This document shows positions 34,590 to 46,000 of a DNA stretch of 64,000 nucleotides, piece by piece. The number at the start of each line of letters is the position of its first letter. Position 1 is the first letter of the stretch. The stretch lies in contig CM043967.1 of NCBI GenBank assembly GCA_014529385.2, positions 2,080,501 to 2,144,500 of the forward strand. The letters run 5' to 3'. Made by a program: the position numbers and the translations under genes. This DNA comes from Adiantum capillus-veneris. Taxonomy: Eukaryota; Streptophyta; Polypodiopsida; Polypodiales; Pteridaceae. The notes under the pieces were generated by a model, which was not told the DNA's origin, ran no database searches, and saw only the letters and a program-made list of their open reading frames with translations.

Positions 34590-35356
34590 ATTAGTTTGAA
34601 GACTCATTATATATACTTGCTTAAATCTATATAATTACTCATTAGTTAGGTTACAAGTGGGTATGTAATTTGTTAGCCTCAAGGGACTTTGAATATTGAC
34701 TAGTAAGAAAGTCAAGTGCTGGTTTGAAGATCTTTTGCTTATCTAAACTAGACTCTAACTCAATAATAAGTTTCATAAGTTCCACGAATTGTCCTATCTA
34801 GGCTCCAAAAGAGTCCTAATTGGTTTGTGCTAGATTCTAACTTCCTTGATGGGGTAGAATCCTAGAAAAATGAGGCACTATAAGTTTTACCTTAGCTCAA
34901 ATGGATTTTTCACTTAAACTCGACTGCAATTTGGCTATCTAGTCTTTGTCTCGATGGAGTTTAACACTAGATACATAGTAGTGATATTTAAGCTTCATGT
35001 CTCTTCACTTGATCGAGATATGAGACCATACTTTCAAGGTCACCACTTGTCTTACCTAAAGACCAATGTGAGACATGGGAGCAAGAAAGCCATCCGATAT
35101 TGTTTTAAGGACTATTACATAGGCAATCAATAACTTAAGTAAAGCAAAAAGACTTGGATCTTTCACAATTAATAACTTAAGTAAAGCCAAAAAGACTTGG
35201 ATCTTTGACAGTTTTTTTCAAACTAAAAAAGCACAATCTCATACTAACAAAACTATAAATCACAATTGAAAGGTTTGAACAAGAAAAAGATCAACAATCT
35301 TAATAAGAAGGATACTTTTCATTTCATTTGATGATTACAAACTAAAAGAAAGTCTC
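34590..35356. other. No gene recognised
   Basis: Unique A/T-rich sequence downstream of the minus-strand gene at 35357. One 42-bp-period duplication (TAACTTAAGTAAAGC...GACTTGGATCTTT) at 35131 and 35173. It may hold the 3' end of that gene's transcript. Confidence 0.5.
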
Positions 35357-36757
35357 TCAAGAAATTGATAAACAAAAAATGTAGGTGACTGCTTCATTAT
35401 TTTGAGCAAAAATATCAAAATCTCTATTGATTGAGTTCCATCTAGTAGTATCCTTTGTAAGATCCTGCAGGAAGGAATAAAAAGAAAGATTTGTTAGATA
35501 CCATGCACATGAGTGTTCAAGCATGTGTATCAAGAATATATGACATGTCACTAGTACCTTAGGGTTGCTTTCTATCCAGCCTTAGAAGATTGTTCTCAGC
35601 TTTCACCTTATTTATATAAGCCTTTGCTGTGGTTGCCTTCAAAACTCCTTTTGTGTTACAACCCAATTGCCTAGCTAAAGTGGTCAATTGTGACGCCTTC
35701 ATGCTTTCAATGGGTGTACGCTCCTTTGCCAAGATCTCTTGTATTTGGGCTCTTCTCATTTCATTGCGGTGGCTTGTGTCACTTGCATCTTCAATGATAG
35801 TTTCATCTCTGTCACCTTTTCCAGGTGGTATTCTTCTTGTAAAGAACACCTTAGCTGACCAAACATCATTTTTCTGCTTCCAATACTCCATGATTTGTTT
35901 GTATTCACTATCATTTGTCACTATAGGTTGTTCATAACGATTAGAAGCAATTAAATCACGCACATCCCTTCTCTCATCAAGCTGAATCAAGTATGGCAGT
36001 AGCTCCTCCAAGAGCATATTGTCAACCATCTTCTCAACATCAAATTGTGGTGGAAAAATGCAATTGTTTGCTGGTGAAATACATCCCTTGTAAGGAGAGT
36101 CATCAATAAGCATTGTTCTTTGTGGATCGCATTCAAACCCCATGGCAATTTTGGCTAAAGGCTTGAACATTGCCTCAACGTTTGGATTGTCGGGTCTAAA
36201 CAATTTTTGAGTTTGAGCGGTGTAGCAAACATCTTGCGACCAAATTGCAAAGAAAGGCAATGTATCCTCAGCTAAGTTGTTTAGTGCTGCAAGGATTTGA
36301 TACACATTATTCCTAGTAGCTGTTGACCAAATTGCAACATTAAACCTCTGTAAAATAGTCTTCAAGAATTGGATGCAACCTGGCCTGAGTATAATATATC
36401 TTTTTGAATCCATTTTCACTGAGTTGTGGTGTGAGGATGGTTGAGGGGAACGTTTCAACAATAGACCATTTAAATCCAATATAATTGTAAGCATGGATTT
36501 CTCAACATCTACGCTACATGACGTAGTACCAATTGGCAATAGCTCGTGAGTGGACTTTTCAGTCTCTTTTGATGTATGTTGCATTTTTGAAGAATCGATT
36601 TCTTGGTTCTCATTATTGGAAGCTTGCTTAGGTTGCACAACACTAGACTCTAGTATAGAAATATCATCCATCTTGGGCACTTTAGAAACCATAGAATCTA
36701 TGGATTCTATAGTTGTTGACTGAACCATAGGAGCATTATCCATCCCAGTTTGTGAAT
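35357..36757 (-). CDS. FCP1/NIF-like protein with C-terminal SAP-like region
   Basis: The main exon is 36757 down to about 35607. It starts at an acceptor (TTTTCTTAG) in phase 1; the first in-frame ATG within it is a MDNAPMVQ context. The NIF domain shows ILDLNGLLLKRS (the second Asp of DLDG is Asn), VAIWSTATRNNVYQI, and RTMLIDDSPYKG. After it comes IESMKASQLTTLARQLGC, like a SAP-type nucleic-acid-binding helix pair. A donor GTGAAA at 35606 and an acceptor CTGCAG ending at 35465 join in phase 0 to a last exon ending at 35357 (DLTKDTTRWNSINRDF). Without that splice the protein ends at TAA near 35559. A small upstream exon is likely. The catalytic Asp-to-Asn change suggests reduced activity. 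Confidence 0.7.
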
Positions 36758-37399
36758 CTAAGAAAACACACACACAAATGGTATCTCAAAACCACTGGAA
36801 TTTTATTCACCATATTTATATGTAGAACTCCTAGTAAGAAATTTATTTAAGGTAAAGTCGTTGTTAGAATCCTTACAACCATTTTCAGCATTCGTACACC
36901 AAACACCACTTGTCTAAAATACAATCTACTAACTCAACATTTTCCATCCTACACTTTATTAAAGATGAGTACTTAAAGTGAAAACTAAAAGCCACCCTTG
37001 TTGAGGAAACATGGATACAAGGTCCACCAAATGTCCAACCTAGAGTACAAGAAAATAATTAGAGATTTGGCTTAGATTTGGATTCAAAGGCCACCACTTA
37101 TTCAAGTAAGATAACTCCACTTGTTTAAGACAGTAATGTTTGAAGCCCCACCACTTGTCCAACCTAGACATTGATTAAATTTTGGTAAGATTTATCACAA
37201 ATCTAGAGTAGAATCAAGATTCTATGGCCAAGGTAGTCAAATATGTTAGACAACACACAAAGCATAAGAGCTCTCTAGATTCTCGTTGAGCATAAACTAA
37301 ACAATAATCAAATGTTATATTCACTTGAGATTTCATCCATGAAAAATGAAAATGATGCATGTACTTGAGATTTCCATCCATGTACAATACTTTACAATG

Positions 37400-40300
37400 T
37401 CAAGTAAAGTTATAGTCAGCAAACAACTCTTCTCCTACTTCAACTTGACAAATAGTATCAATGCATACATGGCCATATTCTTCTGACTTGATGTGTGAAG
37501 AGGTGCATTTATGCCAAGGTGGCAAATTTGGATCAAATGTATAGCGTACGTTGGGACAGACATTTGTACTGTGAGAACTATTTATATAGCCCGACACGTT
37601 TCCTTCTTCTACACAACCAATAATGTATGATTGATCTTCCTCTTCTTCTATGTTTGGATCCTCTAGAAGAGAATATTTATAAGCTCTTGGAAATATTTTG
37701 CATATCTTTTTCCAGTCTTGAAATCTATACTTATGCCCTCCATAGTTTAGAATAGTCAAACCACTTTCCAGGGTAGTATGCACAAATAGCCCATAACCAG
37801 CTCCTTCAATACATGAAAGTCGCACTTCAAAATCCACACCGTTAATATGGAAAATTACATCTTTGGGAATAGGAAAAGTTGGTGTCCCAAAAGGATCTTC
37901 ATGCCAATCATAGTGTGAAATACATCTAGTTTTTATATCACTTAACTCCTTTGTGTCTGCAAAAAGAAGAAAATATTATGCATAAAATAATGACAATATC
38001 AAAGAAAGATATCATTATTTTATAGTCCAATAGGTCCATTGTATGGAAGACTTAGAGTGCCTCTTACATGGTGCCTCCAAGGTTTCCAAAAAATAAAATC
38101 ATTGGAAAAAAAAGGCCACTGTGTCTCCAATCTATTGCCCATTTGAAGCATAGAGAGAACCAAGGTCCACCACTTGTCCAAGCTAGACATGGAGCATTGA
38201 CACAAGATCCAACACTTATCCAAGAACCCTATAGTATATGTGGTAACATGGGATGCATTGATGCAACAAAAGTAGTCTAGCCTCCTCATCCATCTCTTTT
38301 TTCTTGTAGCCTAGAGGGATTAGTTTCAAGGTCTATCACTAGTCAAAAACTACACATAGAACATTGATACAAGGTTCCACCACATGTGAAACCTATCATC
38401 TCTAGTAGCATGGATGGTTTGATATCAAGGTTCATCGCGTGTCCTACCTATACTCTATTGTAGCATATAGATTCTAGTTTGGTGGTACTACACTTGTCCA
38501 AACTTGGCTTGTTGTTGATATCTGGAGGTAATCAAGGGTCCTCCACTTGTCCAAGTTAGGCATATAAAACAATTGCAAGGTCCACCATGTGTACAACATA
38601 TGATTGATTATAGCATGCATGGTCTTATTTCATGGGCAACCATCTTCTCTCCAACACGTGTCCAACCTCGGCTCCATTGAAGCATGGAGAGAAGCAAGGT
38701 CCACCACTTATCAAAGCTATTATTTTATCCCAGTGCTTTCAAAACCCATAATACGTTGTACATGGGGGGGGGGGATTCTTGTTTCAAGGTCCACCCCTTG
38801 GCTAAGATTGGATCCATTGAAACATAAAGAGAAGCAAGCTCTACCATTTGTCCAAGCTAGGAGCCATTGAAACATGAAAACCCCATAATATGTTGTATAC
38901 GGGGGGTGTTTTTCAAGGTCTACCACTTGTCTAAGCTATGGTCCATTGGAACATGGAGAGAAGCAAAGCTCCACCACTTTTCTAATCTAGGATCCATTGA
39001 AACATGGAGAGAAGCAAGCTCCATTGTTTGTCTAAGCTAGGCTCCATTGGAACATGGAGAAAATAAGCTCCACCACTTGCCTATTATTGCATAGAGATTC
39101 TGGTTTGAAGGTCCACCACTTGTCCAACCTTGCCTTCATGTATGGAGATAATCAAGAGTGCAATGCTTCTCTAAGCTAGGTACATAAAAGAGTTTCAAGG
39201 TCCACTACATATACGATCTATGATGGGTTGTAGCATGGGAGGTTTCATTTTAAGGTTGACCACTTCTCCAGCTCCGCTTGTCCAACCTCAGATCCATTGA
39301 AGAATGGAGAATAAAGGTGTACCAACTCTCCAAAATAGGCAAGACAATCTCTATAAAACCCATGAATTGTTAATATATGCTATGCTGTGGAGTTTTGTTT
39401 GAAGTTCCACTCCTTATCCAAGCTACAATCCATTGAAGCATGGAACTAAGTAAGATATATCTCTAGTCCAAGATAGGATCCATTGAAACATAGAGAGAAT
39501 CAAGGTCCACCACTTGTCCAAGCTATGCATGGGTAATTGATATAAGGACCACTACGTTTTCACCTATACTATGCTCTATCATGGATGGTTTCATATCCCA
39601 CCAATTTTCCAACCTATTTAGTAGGTTGTATTATGGGGGTTTGGTTTCAAGGTACTTCACTTGTCTAAGGTGGGTTCCATTGAACCATGGAGAGAAACAA
39701 TGTCTACCACTTGTCCGAAATATGCTCCTTTAAAACATAAAAACAAGGTCCACCACTTGTCCAAGCTAAAGTTTCTCTCCATTGAAGCATGGAGAGAAAC
39801 AAGGTCTACCACCTGTCCAAAATATGCTCCATTGAAACATAAAAGCAAGGTCCACCACTTGTCCAAGCTAATATAACAAATGGGTGTTGGTTACAAGGTG
39901 TACCACACTTGTCTAAACTAGTCTTCATGCAAGGTCTACCACATGTCCAAGCTATATGAGCTTGTTTTGAAGGTCTACCACACCTCTTGAAATTAGGATC
40001 CATGTAAGGTCCACCTTTTGTCAAGCTATGCCTTTAATGAGTACTAAAACTAAGTAAATTGCAGTACTTAAATACCTTTCCAAGCTCATTAAGATTTTGG
40101 TCTCTAAGGCCGGCCACCACCACATGTCTAATCTATGCTCTAATTGATTACTTATGCTAGTTCTCAAAGTCCAAACATAAGCTCCCTTCTAGCAAGGTTA
40201 GTTTAAATTTAGGCTCCAGCACCTGTCTAAGCTAGGTTCAATTTATGAAGCATCACCATTTAACCATGCTACGATCTAATGTATCATATCAAGGGGGTAT

Positions 40301-40729
40301 TGATAAAAGGTCCAAAACTTATTGAGTTCAAGCTCTTAAGTAATTAAGTCTTTGTGAGTATTAAATGTTATAGTTTTAGTCTACAGATCCACCATTCAAA
40401 AACTCAAGTAATTTACTATTTACATTCAAACCTTGAATGCTTGAGATAAAAAATACAAACTCAATCAATACTATATAAAGCAAAATCTAACATTAAGAGT
40501 ATCAAATCAGTAACAAGAAACACTAACATGCACAAGAAACTCAAAACATACGTGTCTCCATTTCCAAAAAGTCCTCCATTGACAGAGGATGGTGTTGTTG
40601 TTGTTCTTCTTCTCTTTGTGGAGAGCACTCCTCTGTAATAGGCACAATGTCGCCTGATTGCGAAGTGGATTTTTGAAGTTCAGCCCATTTTTCTATATCT
40701 TCATGAGACTTAACAAAGTCTAGCAGCAT
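37400..40729 (-). CDS. SET-domain protein, two exons with a 2.6-kb repeat-filled intron
   Basis: Exon 1 runs from ATG 40729 to 40552 (MLLDFVKSHED..., Gln/His/Glu rich), ending at a canonical donor GTATGT. Exon 2 runs from 37956 (acceptor TTTTTGCAG) to the stop at 37400. Phases match (1 nt + 2 nt), giving 244 residues. Exon 2 holds a SET domain: CIEGAGYGLFVHTTLESG, then GNVSGYINSSHSTNVCPN (the N-H-S element), and GEELFADYNF at the end. SET proteins transfer methyl groups to lysines, usually of histones. The post-SET cysteines are absent. The 37957-40551 intron is full of CCACCACTTGTCC repeats. The frame of exon 1 also continues upstream to the TAA ending the ParB-like gene, so a former fusion is possible. 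Confidence 0.65.
38150..40060 (-). repeat. CCACCACTTGTCC repeat block inside the SET gene intron
   Basis: Diverged copies of GGTCCACCACTTGTCCAAGC alternate with TCCATTGAAACATGGAGAGAAG-type hairpins. On the transcribed (minus) strand the unit reads GGACAAGTGGTGG. A G-run of 12 lies at 38767-38778. Higher-order order is weak here compared with 47-51 kb. Confidence 0.8.
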
Positions 40730-40798
40730 GGTCTCCACGCTTTTTGCCTCCTCCACACTATCAATTAAGCAGATAACTTCTTTTTTCTGTTGTATTCC

Positions 40799-43017
40799 TT
40801 ATTGTGCAACCAAGGAGCCATCACCAAAAAAATCAACAAGCTTGCGGTCTTCAAAACAATATGTACGAATGTAATGCTTGACCAAAGCTCTTTTTTTGGC
40901 CTCCAAATATTGCAAATCTGACATATCGTTATCTGCTACTTGAAGAAGAGAACAATCAATTGGCATGGGATGTTCCTCTGATCTTCTTCTCAGGTCTTCA
41001 AATGCATTGCCTTGTCCCAAGAAGGCAATAACTGTTAGGAATTGAATTGCTCCTTTGCAAGGAGCTGATGGAAAGTGATGCAATGCACCACAACAATGGT
41101 AGCTCAGATTATCTCCCATGGCGTGAAAGGCACATTGCAATTTTGTGAAGTTAGTGAAATCCACAAATGCAAGAAAGACAAATCCAGGATCTGTTGACCC
41201 TCCAGCAATAGCCAAGATCCCATCCAAAGCATTGTTAAATGTCTCCTCACTCCACTTCAAATTGCCTCCAACGTTTTTTGTCATATCTAAAACACATAAG
41301 CCAATAGGCACTTTATTATTGAAGTGGCGCATCAAGTAGAGATTGCCTTCCATTTGTAGGCTCACCACATAGATTGACCATGGCAAATCTCTAGGCTCAG
41401 TTTTCTCCTTTTGAAGGTGAATTGCCCATTGCATGTATTTTATTGCTCCATCTGGAAAAGCCATTTTCTTTGTTCCACGCGTCAAACTAGATCTGATCCA
41501 TTCCTCGCATAGCATTAAAATTGTTTTATAAACAACATCATTGATGTTGTACATTTTGCCCACCTCCTCCCAGTCTTTACATGGTGAAGACTCATTCAAA
41601 TTGTTGAAGCCTTCAAGAAGTGCATCTTGAATCAATTTGTCTTGCTTCAACTGCTTGATTCGATCATACATGTCAGTTGCATCACCATCCTTTGCACTCT
41701 TTGACAGTAAAATCTTCTCATCTCTAATCTCTTCTTGAATAGTCTTTACCTCTGATTCCTCAAGGCCACAAAGGTATCTAAATACAGTTGTTGGGGGTTT
41801 CTTATTCTCCTCTTCTAGCTTTTCAATGATTTTTATCCAGCAATCATAAATTAAATCAGAGTACTTGACCATGTGTGCCTCTTTAGCAATCCAACTTGCT
41901 GCTGCACTCATTCTTGCCAATCGAAGAAAAGCCTAAAAATAAATAGAGAAATAATTAAACTATTGAGCAAGATTTGTTAATTAAACACTATCAAAAAGAC
42001 AAATGGAGGAGCATTCACAACAATGCGAGCCTTTCTAAATTTATACACGTTAATCAGTCTTTCAAAGATCTCTTTGTTGTTTTGTTCATTCTGAAGCAAA
42101 ACTTTTGCAGCATAGATTGAATGCTGCCCATCAAGAATCCAATAATGATAATCTTTAATTTTTTGCTCCTCTACCTCTTCTACTGCCAAAGGAGTCCCCT
42201 TCTTTGATTTTGCATTTCGAACAGGCATCAAATATGCACATGCTGCAGGCTTGGTCATACTCCGTGAAAATCCAAATAACACACTTTCAGCGTGTTTTTT
42301 ATCCATAATACGTGCATTATAGTGATCAGGAGCAAGCCAACAATTTTGAATAGGGATATCAAATTCCCTATATTGGAAAGGAAAATAATTTATGTACTTA
42401 TTCATTCCACCTGTATCTTTTTCTTGTCCTTTCATGGCCTCAGCTTCTAAAACATCTGGATCCACAATTCTCATCTTTGACATTGAACCCTCTGTTGATG
42501 AGGATGCCAAAGATGCCTTGTCTACATCCAAAATGGAACTAGTTCGCTTAGCTTCTACTTTCTGCACTTTTGCTTGCTTCTTTGTGGATGGTGGTCGTGA
42601 AGCTTTCACCTTTTTTCGTTGTAGTGTGGCAATGATGGAGCTTTGAAGTTGATCTGCTGTGATATTTGGATTTGATTCTGCAAACTTCCATCCTCGAGAA
42701 AACATTGTCTCTTCTTTGTTTCTAGACATGCGCTCCAATGCATATGCTCCTGGAGATAGTTGAAATTCTAGATTCATTGGAACTAGAATGTCAATGCATT
42801 CCACCTCTGGATGACTATCAACTACAGAGACAGATGCTTCCACAACTTGTCCAACATCTTCAAACAAGCTGTCATTCTCCTTTTTGGCAATAAATAGATG
42901 CACCTTATGAAATTGTGCACCCTCTATACCATGTATGTCCAAATACCATTTCCTAAGATCATTGCAAGTATAGTCAACTGAGACAGCAACCCTTGCAACC
43001 TGTTTTTTTGGAGCCAT
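40799..43017 (-). CDS. ParB-like protein with possible methyltransferase-like C-terminal half
   Basis: ATG at 43017 (MAPKKQ) follows an acceptor TTTCAG in the 5' leader. Exon 1 43017-42019; intron 42018-41933 (86 nt, donor GTGAAT, acceptor TTTTTAG; a weaker donor at 41988 would give 56 nt); exon 2 41932-40799. About 710 residues. Residues 212-310 resemble a ParB/sulfiredoxin fold: NCWLAPDHYNARIMDKKHAE, then YHYWILDGQHSIYAAKVL (the DGQHR element, at 296-300). The second half has WSEETFNNALDGILAI followed by GFVFLAFVDFTNFTKLQCAF and GAIQFLTVIAFLG, an order seen in MT-A70/N6-adenine methyltransferase folds, but the DPPW motif is missing. ParB plus DNA methylase fusions are known in phages and bacteria. 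The methyltransferase reading is tentative. Confidence 0.6.
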
Positions 43018-43049
43018 CTTTCCTGAAACAAAAAAAACCAAATGTTATT

Positions 43050-46000
43050 TTAACATATACTTTTTTGTAATGGATTAAGTTTGTGTGAATACAAGTTCCA
43101 CCACTTGTTCAAGCTAGATCTAAGCAAGTATACATAGTGATCATTTAAGCTAGTAAACTAAGGGAAGAGAGAAGTAAGGTCCACCACTTGTCCAAGCTCA
43201 GCTCTAGACAACATGGAGAGATTCGAGGTCTACTAATTGTCTAATATAGGCTAACTATATTGAAACATAGAGAGAAGCAAAGGTCCACCACTTGTCCAAT
43301 CTAGGGTCCATTGAAACATGGAGAGAAGGATGCTCCACCATTTGTCCAAAATAGGCTCCATTGAAACATGAAGAGAAGCAAGATGCACCATGTCTTTGAG
43401 ATGCTAGGCTCCATTGAAATACCTTAAACCCATGATATTTTGTATATGGGGTTTAAATTCAAGGTCCACCACTTGTCCAACCTATTATCCCTAGTAGCAT
43501 GAGTGGTTTGGTCTCAAGATTCACCACTTTTCCACTCTATGTCATTATATTAAGAAGATCTGGGTGTTAAGGTCCACCACTTGTCCAACCTATAAGGCTA
43601 TATCTTAAATGGTATTATTTACCACCACTTGGAATGCACATGATGGGTTTTACATAGGGGTTTGGTTCCAAGGTCCACCACTTGTCCAAGCTAACTCTAT
43701 TGAAACATAGAGAGAATCAAAGGTCCACCACTTGTCCAAGCTAGGCTCCATTGAAACAGGGAGAGAAGGATCCTCCACCATTTGTCCAAGCCAGGTTTGA
43801 TTGAAACATGAAGAGAAGCAAGCTGCACCATGTCTCCAAAATGCTAGGCTCCATTGAAATATCTTAAACCCATGATATTTCGTACATGGGGGGTTTACAT
43901 TCAAGGTCCACCACTTGTCCAACCTATTATCACTAGTAGCATGAGTGGTTTGATGTCAAGATTCACCACTTGTCCAACCTATTATTACTAGTAGCATGAG
44001 TGGTTTGATGTCAAGATTCACCACTTTTCCACTCTATGTCATTATATTAAGAAGATCTGGGTGTTAAGGTCCACCACTTGTCCAACCTATAAGGCTATAT
44101 CTTAAAGGGTATTCTTTCTCACCACTTGGAATGACCATGATAGGTTTTACATGGGGGTTTGGTTCCAAGTTCCACCACTTGTCCAAGCTAACTCTATTGA
44201 AACATAGAGAGAAGCAAAGGTCCACCACTTGTCTAAGCTAGGGTCCATTGAAACATGGAGAGAAGGATGCTCCACCATTTGTCCAAGATAGGCTCCATTG
44301 AAACATGAAGAGAAGCAAGCTGCACCATGTCTCCAAGATGCTAAGATCCATTGAAATACCTTAAACCCACGATATTTTGTACATGGGGAGTTTACATTCA
44401 AGGTCCACCACTTGTCCAACCTATTATCTCTAGTAGCATGAGTGGTTTGGTCTCAAGATTCACCACTTTTCCACTCTATGTCATTACGTTAAGAAGATCT
44501 GGGTGTTAAGGTCGACCACTTGTCCAACCTATAAGGGTATATCTTAAAGGGTATTCTTTCTCACCACTTGAAATGTCCATGATATGTTTTACATGGGGGT
44601 TTGGCTCCAAGGTCCACCACTTGTCCAAGCTAACTCTATTGAAACATAGAGAGAAACAAAGGTCCACCACTTGTCCAAGCTAGGCTCCATTGAAACATGG
44701 AGAGAAGGATCCTCTACCATTTGTCGAAGCTAACTCTATTGAAACATGGGGGGTTTACATTCAAGGTCCACCACTTGTCCAACCTATTAACGCTAGTAGC
44801 ATGAGTGGTTTGGTCTCAATATTCACCACTTTTTCACTCTGTGTCATTATATTAAGAATATTTGGGTGTTAAAGTCCACCACTTGTCCAACCTATAAGGC
44901 TATATCTTAAGGGTTATTTTTCTCACCACTTGGAGTGACCAGCATAGGTTTTACATGGGGGTTTTGTTTCAAGGTCCACCACTTGTCCAAGCTAACTCTA
45001 TTGAAACATAGAGAGAATCAAAGGTCCACCACTTGTCCAAGCTAGGGTCCATTGAAACATGGAGAGAAGGATGCTCCACCATTTGTCCAAGATACGCTCC
45101 ATTGAAACATGAAGAGAAGCAAGCTACACCATGTCTCCAAGATGCTAGGCTCCATTGAAATACCTCAAACCCATGATATTTTGTACATGGGGGGTTTACA
45201 TTCAAGGTCCACCACTTGTCCAACCTATTATCTCTAGTAGCATGAGTGGTTTGGTCTCAAGATTCACCATTTTTCCACTCTATGTCATTCTATTAAGAAT
45301 ATCTGGGTGCTAAGGTCCACCACTTGTCCAACCTATAAGGCTATATCTTAAACTTTATTCTTTCTCACCACTTGGAGTTACCAAGATAGGTTTTACATGG
45401 GAGTTTGGTTCCAAGGCCCACCACTTGTCCAAGCTAACTCTATTGAAACATAGAGAGAAGCAAAGGTCCACCACTTGTCCAAGCTAGGCTCCATTGAAAC
45501 ATGGAGAGAAGGATGCTCCACCATTTGTCCAAGATAGGCTCCATGGAAACATGAAGAGAAGCAATCTGCACCATGTCTCCAAGATGCTAGGCTCCATTGA
45601 AATACCTTAAACCCATGATATTTCGTACATGGGGGGTTTACATTCAAGGTCCACCACTTGTCCAACGTATTATTCTTAGTAGCATGAGTGGTTTGGTCTC
45701 TACATTTTCCACTTTTCCACTCTATGTCATTATATTATGAAGATCTAGGTTTTAAGGTCGACCACTTGTCCAACCTATAAGGCTAGATCTTAAAGGGTAT
45801 TATTTCTCACCACTTGGAATGACCATGATATGTTTTACATGGGGGTTTGGTTTCAAGGTCCACCACTTGTCCAAGCTAACTCTATGGAAACATAGAGAGA
45901 AGCAAAGGTCCACCACTTGTCCAAGCTAGGCTCCCTTGAGACATTTAGAGAAGGATGATCCCCCATTGGAGGAAGATAGGCTTCATTGAAACATGAAAAG

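Noticed and set aside
38767-38778. G12 run as a regulatory G-quadruplex
   Set aside because: A single homopolymer without further G tracts nearby; more likely replication slippage.
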